Assembly (NCBI RefSeq): GCF_020740795.1
Contig: NC_067290.1
Span: 12,382,001-12,446,000, forward strand
DNA from: Apus apus
Taxonomy: Eukaryota > Chordata > Aves > Apodiformes > Apodidae
Length of the DNA: 64,000 nucleotides
Direction of reading: 5' to 3'
Every line of letters begins with the position of its first letter. The stretch's first letter is position 1. Below the pieces are notes generated by a model. It worked only from the letters and a program-made list of their open reading frames with translations, had not been told where the DNA came from and searched no databases. The translations under genes were made by a program, and so were the position numbers. Below are positions 30,004 through 42,100 of the stretch, in pieces.

Positions 30004-33000
30004 AAATCCTTTGTTATTCAGGTCCTCTGCTCCAAGTGACATCAGGACGGATTTGGAGGCTGCTTTTAGCGCTTTCTGACAGAGGAGGGAGCTGTCAGCT
30101 CACCGTTCACCGCTCTGCAAGCAGCGATGCCCACTTGGGAGCAAGTTAAGCTGTCTTGGACGCCCACGGAAGGAAAAAGTTAAGCCTGACTTGCAGGAGG
30201 TGAACACTAGCCTGGAAGCGTTTGAATCTTTTGCTTTAAGTGCATGTAGGGGGTGTTTTTTGTCCCTGTGCAATTAAACCCTCCGTAGCTAGTCTGCAGG
30301 AACAGTAGGAGCAGCAGGCCTTGGAGGCTGTTCAGAGATGGAACATTTGGCCATGGGGTCTTGCACTTTTGATTGCTGTAGCAATGCCCCCTCCTGCTGC
30401 ACCCAGAGCCCCTGGAAAGCTGCAGCCTGTGCCACTCCTTCCTTGCTAACAGCTGGAGCCAGGGCACCCTCCTCTGTGTCCGAGCAATGCAGGCAGCCTG
30501 TTTCTCTGGGATCCCTGCCAGGCAGCAGAAGCAGACAAGCAAAAAGCTTGGTTAAACTGGTCTGAGGTTAACTCAAGCCAACGTGAACTGGTCTGAAGTG
30601 GAATAACAACCTGATCCCATCTGCTCTTTCTCCTGGTACAACTCATGGGGAGCCTTCCTGCCTCAGCCAGTAGCAGTGTGACAAAGTGTGCCTTAATTAC
30701 AACCCTCAAATAGAACACATTCCTTCATTAGACGTTGCTTTACAGCTGCATCAGTCACCTTCTGTCCAGCTGCCCGTGGCACAGCTCCAGGTGGGTTGAA
30801 CCTTGCTGGTTTGGCAGGTACGTGGGGAGTGGTGGTTTGGGCGCGTGGCTGGGCAGGATGGGGCTCTGAGTCAGAAGCTCCTGGTGACGTTACTAAATTC
30901 AATTGACCACAAAGGCCTTTTTCTACTTCATACTGGAGCTGTCTCTCTGTGGTCTTTCTGCCTTCAGAAATATGGCTCAGGCCATACACACTCATTTGGT
31001 AGCCACTGGAAAAAAGCAAGTAAGAAAAAGGGGTGGCCATGTTACATGTTTGTGAATGGGTTTCCACCACATGTGTCTCCTGACAGTAATTAGGTGACTG
31101 AAAGTCAAGGCAGTCTGTCTTCTTTGTGCTTCATTTCTTCAGCCACAGAAATAATCCCTGTGTCCAATGACTTCATTTTAAATTGTAGTGAGACCCTAAA
31201 CTGATGATTTAGGAGCACACACTGTCTGTTGTGGTTCTGATTTTTGTGTGGCTTTGTGCCCAAGGAAGATGGGTTGTTACCTGAGGAAGGCTAAATGAGG
31301 AGGTAATACTAAATGCTACATAGAACAGAATCTCTTTTCATCCCCAGTCAGTCCTCCAAATCCTGTTAATCTTTACCCAAGGTACTGCTGCTAGAAACCA
31401 GCCTTTCCTCCACCTCAGTGACAGCATCAGCTCAGTGCTAATCGTTCCGAGGAGGTCTGAATTAATGGTAAATCTAGTGTGTCTTACACAGCAATGCCTG
31501 ACTCACATCAGCTCACTTGATCACTTATTCCAGGAAAATAACACTCAAATTTGCCAGAGAACCGTCCCTGACACTGTAATATCTGTGGAGTCAAAGCTTT
31601 TGGAACTCAGAATGGCAGTTTCTGGAAGTTTTCCTCTAAACTGGCTCATATTGAAATGTGGGGATTATACAGAGAGCTTTGCTAGACTCCTCAATTTGAG
31701 AAGAGTTTAAAATTCATCTCTCAGACCCACAGCAGCTTTTGTTCCAGGCAGCTCAGCTTGGACTAACACAATTGCACAAAAACCTCCCTAGGAAAAATAA
31801 AGGCATAAACTTGGGATTTAATCTGTCCATTTTATGCTGATTTTTAAAAAAGAATATTTTTAGCTTCAGTAACTCAGGAAAGGTCTGTATTTACCTGGGA
31901 AAAAAGTTTTTTCCCAGTGACAGGCTCAAGGCAATCATTTTGTGTTCTCCTTTATTTTGGACAAGAGGCAAAGGGTGCAGGAGCAAATACTGCAGAGGCA
32001 TAATCCTTCCCCTCTCAGGTGAAGTTTCAGAGTTAAATGGGAAAGAGTCTTGCTTTTAGGCTTCTGAGTTTTCACACAAGTCCCTGTGGGATGTGTGTCA
32101 CTGGCCCTCCCCAGCCTCTGTACAGAGTTGGGTTTCTTCAAACAGAACCTTTGCTGGTACTGGAGTAAACACAGAAAAATGTAGGGGATGTGCTCGGGGC
32201 AAGGGGTAGCAAACTGGATGTCATGTCTGTGGCTCTGAGTTGGCTGCTACCTCTGCTACTTCTCTCAGTTCACTTGGCTTTGTCAGGCCGTGCCCCAGGG
32301 CTGAAGACCCTCCTGCTTTCTCAGAACTTCAGGGGGACTCTAAGGCTAACTCAGAAGTGCACCAGCAGGCAATGAGGAAAAGGGGTCATGTTCTATGATT
32401 TTATGTTGAGGTAGTGTCAGAAACTACCTGTGTTTAATAGCTTTTATTATGAATAGTGTGTCTACTACAACATGAGGTAGTAGGAAAAGAAAGAATATTA
32501 TTTATATTTATGAGAATATAAATAATCAGGGCTTCTGAAAGTCCTTTTGGAAAAGCTCCCCCTCCTCAGATTTATGGCAGCTCCCCACAGATGTTCTTTA
32601 GTTGGAGAGGCTTGTGAAGTATTTTTTCAAGACAGTTTTTTTGCCAGGAAGGAGATGAAAATCTAAAACCAAAAATGTCTTTCAACTTTAAATTTAGAAT
32701 TATCATTGTAATGTAATTCTTTACACAGCTGCCACAGAGCTTTTTAAAGTGCTATTTATATGTGTGCATTAGAAACAGGAGCACAACATGGCTATAGGAA
32801 ATTAATTTTCAAGCTAGCAATTAAGGCTGGGACAAATGTTCATGTTTGTTGTTGCTTCTGCAGTCACTCTTGTAAAACTAAGGGAGAACCACTGAAATGA
32901 AAGCTCTGTTGGTGTCATTATTGCCTGGCTGTTTTGCTTGGTGGAAAGTCAGCTCCTCTCTGGTTAGAGTGCAGTTGTGTAAGGCTCTCAAAATCCTGTT

Positions 33001-36000
33001 GAAGTTCCTGAAGCCTGTTAGGGGATCCCTCATTAAAAATGCTGGATGACAGTCTAAAGTGTCACTCGCTGTCGAGAATGAGCTTGTTGATGAGACTGCA
33101 TTAAACCCAGCACTTTTTGCAAGCACAGTTTGCAAACCCAGAGAGATGGAGCGTGGCGTGTTTGTCTTTTCCTTGTTGTGTCTGTCTGGATGGAAAATGG
33201 AATAACACTCTGGGTAAAGTATGTCATGTTTTCAGCAAGAAAAAATCTCAACTTCATCTAGACTTGACGAACAAGATAGGAGGCTAAAAAAAAAAGACAG
33301 AAATCTGGTTTGTAGATGTGTATTCTTGTGTAGCTCAAGGCCAATATAAGATCATCCTCGGGATGAAGAAGGAAACACACGATCTCTACTAAGACAATGG
33401 AAGTTGAAGGCATGCCACAGGAGTAGAAATTAAGAATATTTCAGTGCAAATGTCCCTGTAATACATTTTTGACCAGGAAAAGATGCGTGTAGCTCCATTC
33501 TTCATGTGTGATGCACTGCAGCAGGCGGTACAAATATTCACAGCACAGGTGAACGGAGATGCTTCCCTCTGGACCAAACACAAACATCTGTGAGCAGCAT
33601 TGCTACTGATTTGGGAACAGCCAGAGCTCTTCTGAGCACTGGACCTGCAGGGCATCGCAGGAGGAATTTGACCAGACCTATTTGGTCATGAGTCAAAGTT
33701 GCACACCCAAGTTCCAAATGACTGCAGCTGTACATGGTTTGAAATTATTTTCAGGGGAGTTCAGCAATGAATAATGCACCCCTCCAGACTCCTAAGTGAT
33801 CTTTTATGCACAGAAAATCAAAGTGATGTACAGATGTGACTGCTGGCCTTGGGGAGGGGAGTCTAAATGAATGCTTGTCATTTGCAGTAGCTACCAGAGG
33901 TGATGTGACATCTGAAAGGAAGAGATGAAAGCTCCATCACAACTGGTTAAATAAAAAACACCTCAGTGGCTCACTAAATAGCTGATAATCAGAGTTGCAG
34001 AATTCTAATCTACTGTTGAGTGCTTCAACAGCAAAGGGAGGAGCTCAAAGGCTACAGTTTACACAAGTTTTTCTTCTTCAACTTCATGAAAATTTACTCT
34101 TAGTATCCATGGAAATTCCCCGAGACATAAATCAGGATTAAGATAATGGGTCTGGCAAAATACCTGGAGTAATCTGTGTAATTCTATGCATTCCTGTTCT
34201 AAAATATTAAGTCAAGAGGGAATAGGTGTAGAAAAGGTGAATGTAGAGTGATTTGTAAGAACATATTTATTCATCCCAGCAAAATTAAAGCCATAATGAG
34301 ATGTTTCTCACTAAAGTAATAAGACTCACCAGAGACTGAAGTCAATATACACCCAAGAAGAGGCAAGTTGTTCCCAAGGCAATAAGCATCCTTACCACAT
34401 CTGTTTGCTTACTAGGCATCCAAAGTGAACTTTGTGAAGCTCAGCTCACCTTCTCCAGTAGATAAAGGCACTCAGGGCAACAGAGAGGAAGGAGAGTGGC
34501 ACATCTTGCTGGGTCAGAGGAGCAGGGGATGGAGGATCCAGCAGGTGAGAGCAGAACTGGAAGCCAGGGTCTTGGCCACAGGCTGGGCCAAGTGCTCCAG
34601 CACAGGTACCAGGTGCCTGCTGAGCCCCTGTGGAGCACTGTGGTGTGGTGACCGCCCTGTTGAGCATCCTCACTGACTGCTGCTGCAGGGATGAATCCAG
34701 AGTCCCTCCATAGAGTGGCTAAGGTGGGTGGAGACAGTGCACAGACACCTGACAGGTGGGACTGTGCATGGCCAGCATGCCCACATCTGCTCCTGCTCAC
34801 AGCCCACCTCTGTTTCTGTCTGCTGCTAAGAGAAAATGGGCTGAGAATGGGCTCATCTCATACCCTGTCAGAGAGGCATGGGATCCAGCATGGCCCAAAC
34901 AAGTCTGTCAGGACCAAGTGTCCACCATACTCAGACTCGCAGGACACCCACTGGAGAGCTGGCCTGGCTGGCTGACATGGTTGGAGAGTGTGTGATGGGG
35001 CTGAGCCGTGCTGAGTAGGTGAGGACAACTGAGGAGCCCACCAGAGAGCACATGTTGTATATCCCTCTGCCTTGGCTCTTCTCCATGTGGTTTCAGAGTG
35101 ATGGCATTAAGCTGTTACACCAGACCCACATTTTAGCCTTTGCTGCTAAAACATATGTGTTCAGTATTAAATGTGTGCTGAGTTAAATAACTTCAAGGTT
35201 GGAGGAAGGAGAAGTGTCTGATGGCCAGAGCTGGGACTTGAAGGGCTTTTGAATTCTGTTCCTCTTCCTGCCAGTGATTCACTGCATGGCTCCAGGCAAG
35301 ACATGTAACCAAGCTGAAATATTTTCTTCCAGCTGCAAAAGAGCTGTAATGCCAAATACAAGGAGGGCCTCTGAGGTTTAACTAATTCCAGTTTACAGAA
35401 GTCACTAAGAAGCTGCTGGAGAAAGGCAATTATTACAGTATTTCACTCCACTGTTCATAAATGAGCTCTTCAGCTTCATACCAGTGACAAGCAGTGCATG
35501 GAACTGCCTCTGCAAATGACCTCCACGAAGGGGGCTGGGACATGTGGGAAACGGGTGTGAAATCACATCAGGAGACAGGAGCAAACCCCCCTGCTTCTTG
35601 CTGCTAAGTTATTGGGATGTACCAGCAGAGAGCAAATTTTCCTGCTTAGAGGGTTGAAGAGGCCAGAGAAAGCTTGATGTAAGGAGAGAGGTGTGAAGGG
35701 TACTTTTGTACTGGGGGAAGGAGGATGACCAGCTCCTGTACTGGCTGGAGCTTTGAGGATCTTCAACAACTAGCTAATGCAGTTTCCCTCTGTGTGATAA
35801 AACCCAGCTGATGGAAAAGAAAGCAGTCAACCTCCTGGCCACTCGTGGGAAGACCCCCACGCCTGCACCAGGCTGAAGGAAGGACAAAAGAGCTGAGAAC
35901 ACCTGGCCAAAGCCCCAAAACTTTTGAATGAAACGAAGTCTAATGTTTTCTTAACTGTCCTGAAGCTCCACCTTGTTGGCTAGTGCTGTCCATCTCTGCT

Positions 36001-36339
36001 GGGCTATCTGGCTGGTTTTCCTTCCAGTGGGGCAGGGGGGAAACCCAGACAGGGGCAGAAGCCAAGCTGTTTCTGCCAGATTGCAACAGCCCCAGCAATG
36101 GGCTTGTGAGAACCGGTGAGCGGCCGCTCAAATCCCGCTCTGTGTTTGGTGTGAAGGGCCTGGGTGCTGAGGAGCAGCTCTGCCCACTGCCCTGACCAGC
36201 CAGGCCATGCGGTCAGGACATGACGAGCAGCTGGTGCCTCCTGTAGCATCATCGTGGCACCTGTTTGTCCAGAGCCGGAGGGAAGGAGCCCATAACCGGG
36301 AAGCTTCTGCTGTTCCACAGCCCGCAGCTCAGGCACAGA

Positions 36340-37400
36340 CTCGGCCTGGCCATCCAGCCGGGGCGGGGGCCGAGCTGCCACAGCCCCGCACAGGGGGAGC
36401 TGCAGGTCACCAACGTCAGGTTTATGCTCCACGCCCAGCACTACGGGCACCGAGAGCGCGGGGCGGCCCCGCGGCCACCGGGGCGCTCCGTCCCCGTCGG
36501 AAGCCCCGCCCCCCGCCCGGCGGCCCCGCCCCTCCGCGCGCGCCCCGTGCTCCCCGCGCGCAGGCGCCGCCTGCCGGTGGGGGCGGGCCCGGCGGCCCCG
36601 CGCGAGCCGGGCGGGGCGGGGCGAGCGAGGCGCCGGGAGCGGTGCAGCCCCGCGAGCGGTGCGGCCCGGCCGGCCCCGGCGAGCCCCGGGTGAGGAGAGC
36701 AGGGGGCTGCCCGCCTCCCTCGCGGGAGGGTCGCTGCGGGGGGGCGGCGGGGCCGGGCAGGCCAGTGCCGCTCCGCTGCCGGTCCCCCGGGCCGCGGCCT
36801 GCTGGGTGCGCTGGGGAGCCGGCCGGGCCTGGCGGCGGCTCGGCGGGTCCCTCCCTTCCTCGCTTCGGCGGTCAGTTGCAGCCGGTGCGGAGGGCGCTGC
36901 CTGCCGAGGGCCTCGGCTCCTGCCCGGCTGACCGCGGCCGCCTGTCGCCGGCACCTGTGGGGGCCGCCCGGTCCAACCCTCACCTCCGGCCGGGCACCGG
37001 GGAGCGCGGGCTCCGGGGGGAGACAGGGGCCGGGCCAGCTTCTCTCCCCCTGCCCGTGATGAGGGCAGGCGGGAAAGCGCCCGTGGCCGCGGGGAGAGAG
37101 CCATGGGGACCGGCGGGAATAGCTAAAAATACCCTGTTCTCCGGGGCCGGCCGTCTGCGGTCCCTCGGGCTGGGTGGGGGTGGACCGGCAGTTCGAGGAG
37201 AACCACCAAAACCGTGATTCCAAGTAATAAATCTGTGTCGGTCGTCGGGCGGAGGGGAGGTGCACTGGGAACCGGGATGGATGTAGAGCTCGGGTGGGGC
37301 TGTGGGCTCGGGGGCCAGCCCGGAGCAGCACCGGCCGCCGCTCGGGTGTCCCGGGAAGGCGGGGGTGGCCCGGGCGGGACAGCCCAGCAGGGATGGGATG
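36340..37400. promoter_or_regulatory. TEX264: CpG island promoter of TEX264
   Basis: A sharp rise in GC and CpG density with repeated GGGCGG boxes and no TATA box, ending near 37.4 kb. It lies 1.5-2.5 kb upstream of the TEX264 ATG exon and contains a donor at 36689/36690, as expected of a broad housekeeping promoter. Confidence 0.82.
36600..36689 (+). other. TEX264: proposed noncoding first exon of TEX264
   Basis: The 3' boundary is GCCCCGG|GTGAGG inside the CpG island. The 5' end is not defined by sequence and is set nominally in the GC-box cluster. Other donors in the island are possible. Confidence 0.45.
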
Positions 37401-37648
37401 TTGTTCTTCTTAGCCCTTGCCTTCCAGTTCCCTTGTTTCTTGGTGCCTGTGCATTCGGCTGCTGAGTTGTAGGAGGAAGTCTCGGCCTTCATAGTCCTGC
37501 AGGAGAAAGAGCTCCTGGGGATGCCCATTCTCTGGGGAGCAGGTCCAAGGCATCCAGGTGCCTTTTGGGTTCCCTGCCATGACGCTCTTTTGCTTTTGGC
37601 CTCGTGAGTCTGAAAGGAAGCAATGATACTTATTTTTTCCTGCTGCAG

Positions 37649-37716
37649 CGCGGCGGATCCCGCACCCCTGTGGGTCAGATGTCGTGAACCCTTTCTGGGC
37701 TGAGCTGGTTTATCAG
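37649..37716 (+). other. TEX264: probable noncoding second exon of TEX264 with tiny upstream ORF
   Basis: The 68-nt exon has an excellent acceptor (TATTTTTTCCTGCTGCAG) and donor (TTATCAG|GTGAGTAG). It lies between the CpG island and the ATG exon in the same orientation. It contains ATGTCGTGA, a start followed by one sense codon and a stop, at 37679-37687. If included in the mRNA this would be a minimal upstream ORF. Inclusion, constitutive or alternative, is inferred. Confidence 0.5.
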
Positions 37717-38887
37717 GTGAGTAGGGCTGCGGCGTGGGACGGTGCCTGGTGCTGCCGTGGTGCTGCGAGCGGTGCCAGCTCGGCAGGGCTTCCTTTTGCT
37801 GCACCCCTGCTCGCCAGGGTCGAGCAGAACCTGCCAGTCCTACCAGGATGTGGCTTTTCTCTTGCTGTAAAGCTCAGCAAGCAGCAGCCTCCATGAACGG
37901 CTGTTTTGTTTTTGTTTGTTGTTTTTTTTCCGACAAAGCGTGTTTATAACACGGAGGTAAAGGTGAATTGTTTACTTCAACCTTTGCTTTCAAACCTGGC
38001 TCCCGTGAAAGTCCCCGGGGAGTGTCACAACCATTCCCTGTGACCAGATCTGTGTTTCAAGGGAGACTAAAACACAAACAAGTCTCCTGCTCTGGGCTGG
38101 GTTGTGACTCCCCAGAGTGGTTGCGCTTGATGGGGGAAAATGGGCAGGAGGCGTTCACCAGGCTGTGTCCTGCAGTCAGCAGCCATAGAAAGAGCAGCAA
38201 ACAAAACAGGAAGCCTTGGTTTGGGTTATAAAAACTCTGCTAGGTTATAAAAAGCCATCTAAAAGAAACAGGAGTAATTCGTTGCATGTGGGGGTGTTGG
38301 GTGTGCTTTTTCTAGCCAGGTCTCCAGCTTTCTCAGCCTCGCTGCTCCAATCCAGATGCAGGGCTCAGCTCTGAGCCAGCATTCTCCTCATTGAGGTTGT
38401 TAAAGGCCTCAGCTTCCAGACTTTTTTGACAGAGGGGCTGCCCTGGTCACAATGTTGGGTCTGGTATCTGTAAATGATATATTATGTGATAATGGTTCCC
38501 TAATCTGTAGCCCAGTGCTGTGGCTGATGCAGGTCTTGGGGTGGTTTTCAGTCTCTCCTGGATGCAAGGGGTTGGATGTGAGGGGTGTGGCTGGTCCTGG
38601 GGAGATGTCCTGGGGACAATGCTTCTCTGTCCCCCCTCCATAACCACCTAATTCCCAAGAGGTGCTGGTGCAGTCTGATTTGTACCTGGTGACCAATTGG
38701 AACAGGCTGATGCAATGTGGGACTAATACAGGAGGTTTCTGGGGGGTTTCCACTGTCTTTAAGTCTCACTCATAAGAGGAATTGGAAGTGGGTGTGTTTT
38801 GCTGCAAACAGGTAGCTTTGGAGCATTTGCTTGTCCGAGTGCCATCTTAACTCTCCTCCTTTTTTCTTCTCTCCTCTTGCTGCTAAG

Positions 38888-39179
38888 TGCATCGGGCACC
38901 ATGGAGCACCAAGTGTCCATCATGTCTGACTGGGTCCTCCTCGGGCTGATCGCAGGGCTGGTGGTGCTGCTGCTGTTGACAGTCTTCGGTTTCGTTGTCT
39001 ACTCGGGGCTCTTCACAGAGGTGGTTGTGAGTGCTGGCTCCCCACCCGTTGGCAACATCACGCTGGCCTACAAGTTCAGGGTGGGCCCATATGGTGAATC
39101 TGGGCAGCTCTTCACAGATGGCTGCAGCATCTCTTCCAAGCTCTACTCCATCGGTGTCTACTACGACAACCCTCACACG
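38888..39179 (+). CDS. TEX264: TEX264 first coding exon (residues 1-93)
   Basis: Coding starts at ATG 38901 in an ideal context (CACCATGG). A second in-frame ATG at 38922 matches the MSD start of human TEX264. The pyrimidine-rich acceptor ends GCTAAG at 38887. The exon encodes a single hydrophobic anchor (about residues 11-38) and then the start of the cytosolic GyrI-like domain: VVSAGSPPVGNITLAYKFRV, the GPYGESGQLF block and YYDNPHT. It ends in phase 0 at ACG|GTAAGG. Confidence 0.95.
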
Positions 39180-42100
39180 GTAAGGTGTGCCCGGTGGGGC
39201 TGGTGTGCCCAGTGGGGCTGGCGAGCTCTCTTGGTCAGCACCCAGGTTCATGGCTCAGGATGCTCCCTAGCTGTGTTTTGTGCACTTGCAGTTCATCATC
39301 TGTAGATGAGCACTGGGGTGGATTCACAGGGTCTCCCAGATCTGCAGAGGATGCTTTGTGGGGAAGGGACCTGAAAGCAGATGGTTTCTTAGATAACCTT
39401 AATTGAAAGGCATTGGGTGAGCAAAGCTTGCTATCTTCTGATAGCTCCTGCTGAACTAGTTATCAGGGTGACGGATCTGGTTATGGAGCAGAGGCCAATG
39501 GCCATGATCCCAAGGAGAGGGAAGCAGGAAGTGCATCTGAGGTTCCTTCTGGACTTGCAGCTCCATGGTTGAAAACAGGTGGTCTTTTCAGCTCTCTGTG
39601 TCCTCATCCATGCTCGTGCTCTTATGTATTTATGAACCTCCCTGTAGTCCTTACATCTCCTGAGAGTTCTTACTGAAACCTCAGGTGGTGTGTGCTGAGG
39701 GTTCTTGTCTGATGAAACAGTTACTTCATGGTGCTCATCAGGCTGAATGGTGAGCAGAGAGTGCACTGCCTAATGGTTGCCAGCCATCTAACTGTGCTCC
39801 AGGTATGGTCCAGAACAAGGAGCAAAGAGAAGTGCATCAGAACTTGCTGGGGGGTGAGGAGCCTGGCTGCTGATGCTCGGTGGCATGGAGCTCTCCAGAT
39901 AATAGCATGTGGGCATTTGTCTGTGGCAGACAGCCTGGCTCCCCTGTAATTTTGCAGTAGCTGGTGTGACCGTCAAGGAATGCCATGGGGGAGGGACAGT
40001 GAGGTGACCAGCAGCCGTGTTCTTGGGCACGTGTGCTAGAGGCTGGTGTGGGGCACAGTGCTTGGGCTGGTAGCTCTCACTCAGTGCTTCTGCTGGGGAA
40101 CTGGCTGGCCCTGTTTTAGGAACCCTCATGGGCTGTGTAGTACCTGCCTGTGTTTTGTTGCTTGCAAGGTGGTGCTTCCAAGGGTTGGACCTGCTAGAGG
40201 GCACATAGCCATGAAAATATAGTGCTGACTGGCTCCTTGGAGCACTGTGGCAGGAAGGTACCAGAGGTGAGAAAACACTGAAGGTGACTGTGCTCAATGG
40301 AGCCTAGTGTGCTCAACAACTTTGTTTCTTTGTATCCTGTGATGAGCTGCCCTATCTTTACCTTCCAGTTTTTGCTTCTGGACCATTGGAAGCAGAGAAG
40401 AGACACTGCAGTTCCTCTTCCTGGCCTTAGTGGAGAGGAGAATATGTCCCCCAGGATGAGCTGAGCAGAGGCAGGGTTCAACTAGATGTGCTTGAACAGT
40501 TTTGTCCACCAGCAGTATTGTGTTTGGAATGCATGAGGGATGGGAGCCATGGGGTGTGCCTGATGTGCCAGGGCCCACGTGGTCAGAATGGTCATCATTT
40601 GTGTCCTTGTGTTGAAGTCCTCTTATGGGGCTGAGAACCCTGGTGCTGCTGCTTCTTCCCCCAGTGTCAGGGGGCAGAGAAGGGGCAGTTGATGCTGTTG
40701 GAAGGGCTCAGTGTCTGTGCTTGGTGCCACCCTGCTCTGGGGACGTGATTTGGACGTGGCTGTGGTTGCCCAGACCTTTTCTGCTTGGGCAGTGTGTCTT
40801 GCCTCTGTTTGCCAAAGCATGGGCTGGTGAAAGCTTGTACTGCTGTGGCCTGCAGATACTGATAAGAATGTTTGTGGTGACTCCTGTGTGGCTGGCATGA
40901 GGAGCACTTTCCCTGGCAGCAGCAGGTGAGGCTGGGAAGGAGTGGCTCCTACCTGACCCTGAAAAGTTGGGGTGTCAGTGCAGGATGAAGCTGCCTCCTC
41001 ATTCTGGTCCTGTCTCCCCTTCCTGCATGTGTTGCATCTCTGTCCTCACCCTGTAGTTGGAGGAGACAGTGGGCTGCAGAACTTGTCTCTGTATCTCTGG
41101 TGGCCATCCAGGGTTTTGGAAGCCAGCTGCTTCTCCTTTCACAGCCAGGTGGTCAGGTAGGGGAAGGCCTTCTCTACCAGCATGGCTGAACAGCATCTGG
41201 TGGACAAGGAGGGCTCATCCTGGTGTGTCAATAACTAGGGGAGATTCCTGTTTGGTGCAGGTAGCTCTTGGCCTGCTGTGGTCAGGGCATACCTGAGACC
41301 TCTGCCTGGTTGTCCCACTGATGCCCAGTCTAGACTGGAGTGTGCTACTGGATCTGGAGGCCTTCTTTCCCAGCTTGATTGGTTCTTGTGTTGGGATTCT
41401 AACCTGCCCTCAAGGGCTTGGCAGGCAGTCCTGCAGACTTTGCACTTCTCTGGAAGGGCTGTATTTGCCTGTGACATTGGGCAGGTGGCATCAGCCCAAG
41501 CTTCCTGCCTCTGCAGGCACTGTTGTGGCTTGGGCTTCATGGGGCTGTGCCGTACATATCTGTGGTGCCTCTGGCAGCAGGAGCCTCTTCTTGCCCAGGG
41601 ATGTCCCTGGGCACACCATCAGGCCTGGATCTGCTGGAGCAGCTGGTGTGCTGGTGGGACCTTTTCCAGGTGGATCTGTGGTTCCTCAATTGGTTCCTGC
41701 AGAGATCTGCATATCACTGACATGCAGGCCAGGTCAGGCAGGGTGCTGGGAGTGAGGATACCCTTGGGCAGAGGGCTGCCTTGCCTCTGGGCCAGTAAAG
41801 AAGGGACCAGTATTGGGTGGGTCACCTGGCTGTGGGCTGCAGTGCCATGCCTGCTGTGCTGGCTCAGGTGCTGAGCAACCTGGTGTCCCACGGGGTGTCC
41901 CTGTGTGCTTGCAGCTGCTGAGGCCGTGACAGCATGGGAGTGGAAGATAGTGTGTGCTGCAGTCTCCTTGTTCCTGGAGGTCCAGCGTGGTGGAATCCAT
42001 CTCTCAGGTTGCCTCTCCCCTGGGAGGATGCTGACCAGAAGAGATGACCTCCTCCTCTTCCTCCTCGGTGCTCTCCTGACCTCAGTGAAGCACCCTCTGG

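Larger units (their letters stand above)
26130..36330. other. intergenic region between RHOA and TEX264 promoters
   Basis: No recognisable protein-coding gene lies on either strand. ORFs of 60-125 codons occur at background frequency and lack family resemblance. The only structured items I noticed are a candidate spliced exon at 27305-27380 and a retrocopy-like insert at 29233-30003. Confidence 0.65.

Noticed and set aside
36004-37331. Long ORFs (366, 336 and 296 codons) over the second CpG island
   Set aside because: Same GC-driven loss of stops on both strands. The region is better explained as the TEX264 promoter and first exon.
38799-38900. Open frame upstream of the TEX264 ATG encoding a Leu/Ser-rich, signal-peptide-like stretch
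   Set aside because: It is the polypyrimidine tract and acceptor of the preceding intron read in frame. The hydrophobic look comes from CTC/TCT/TTT codons.
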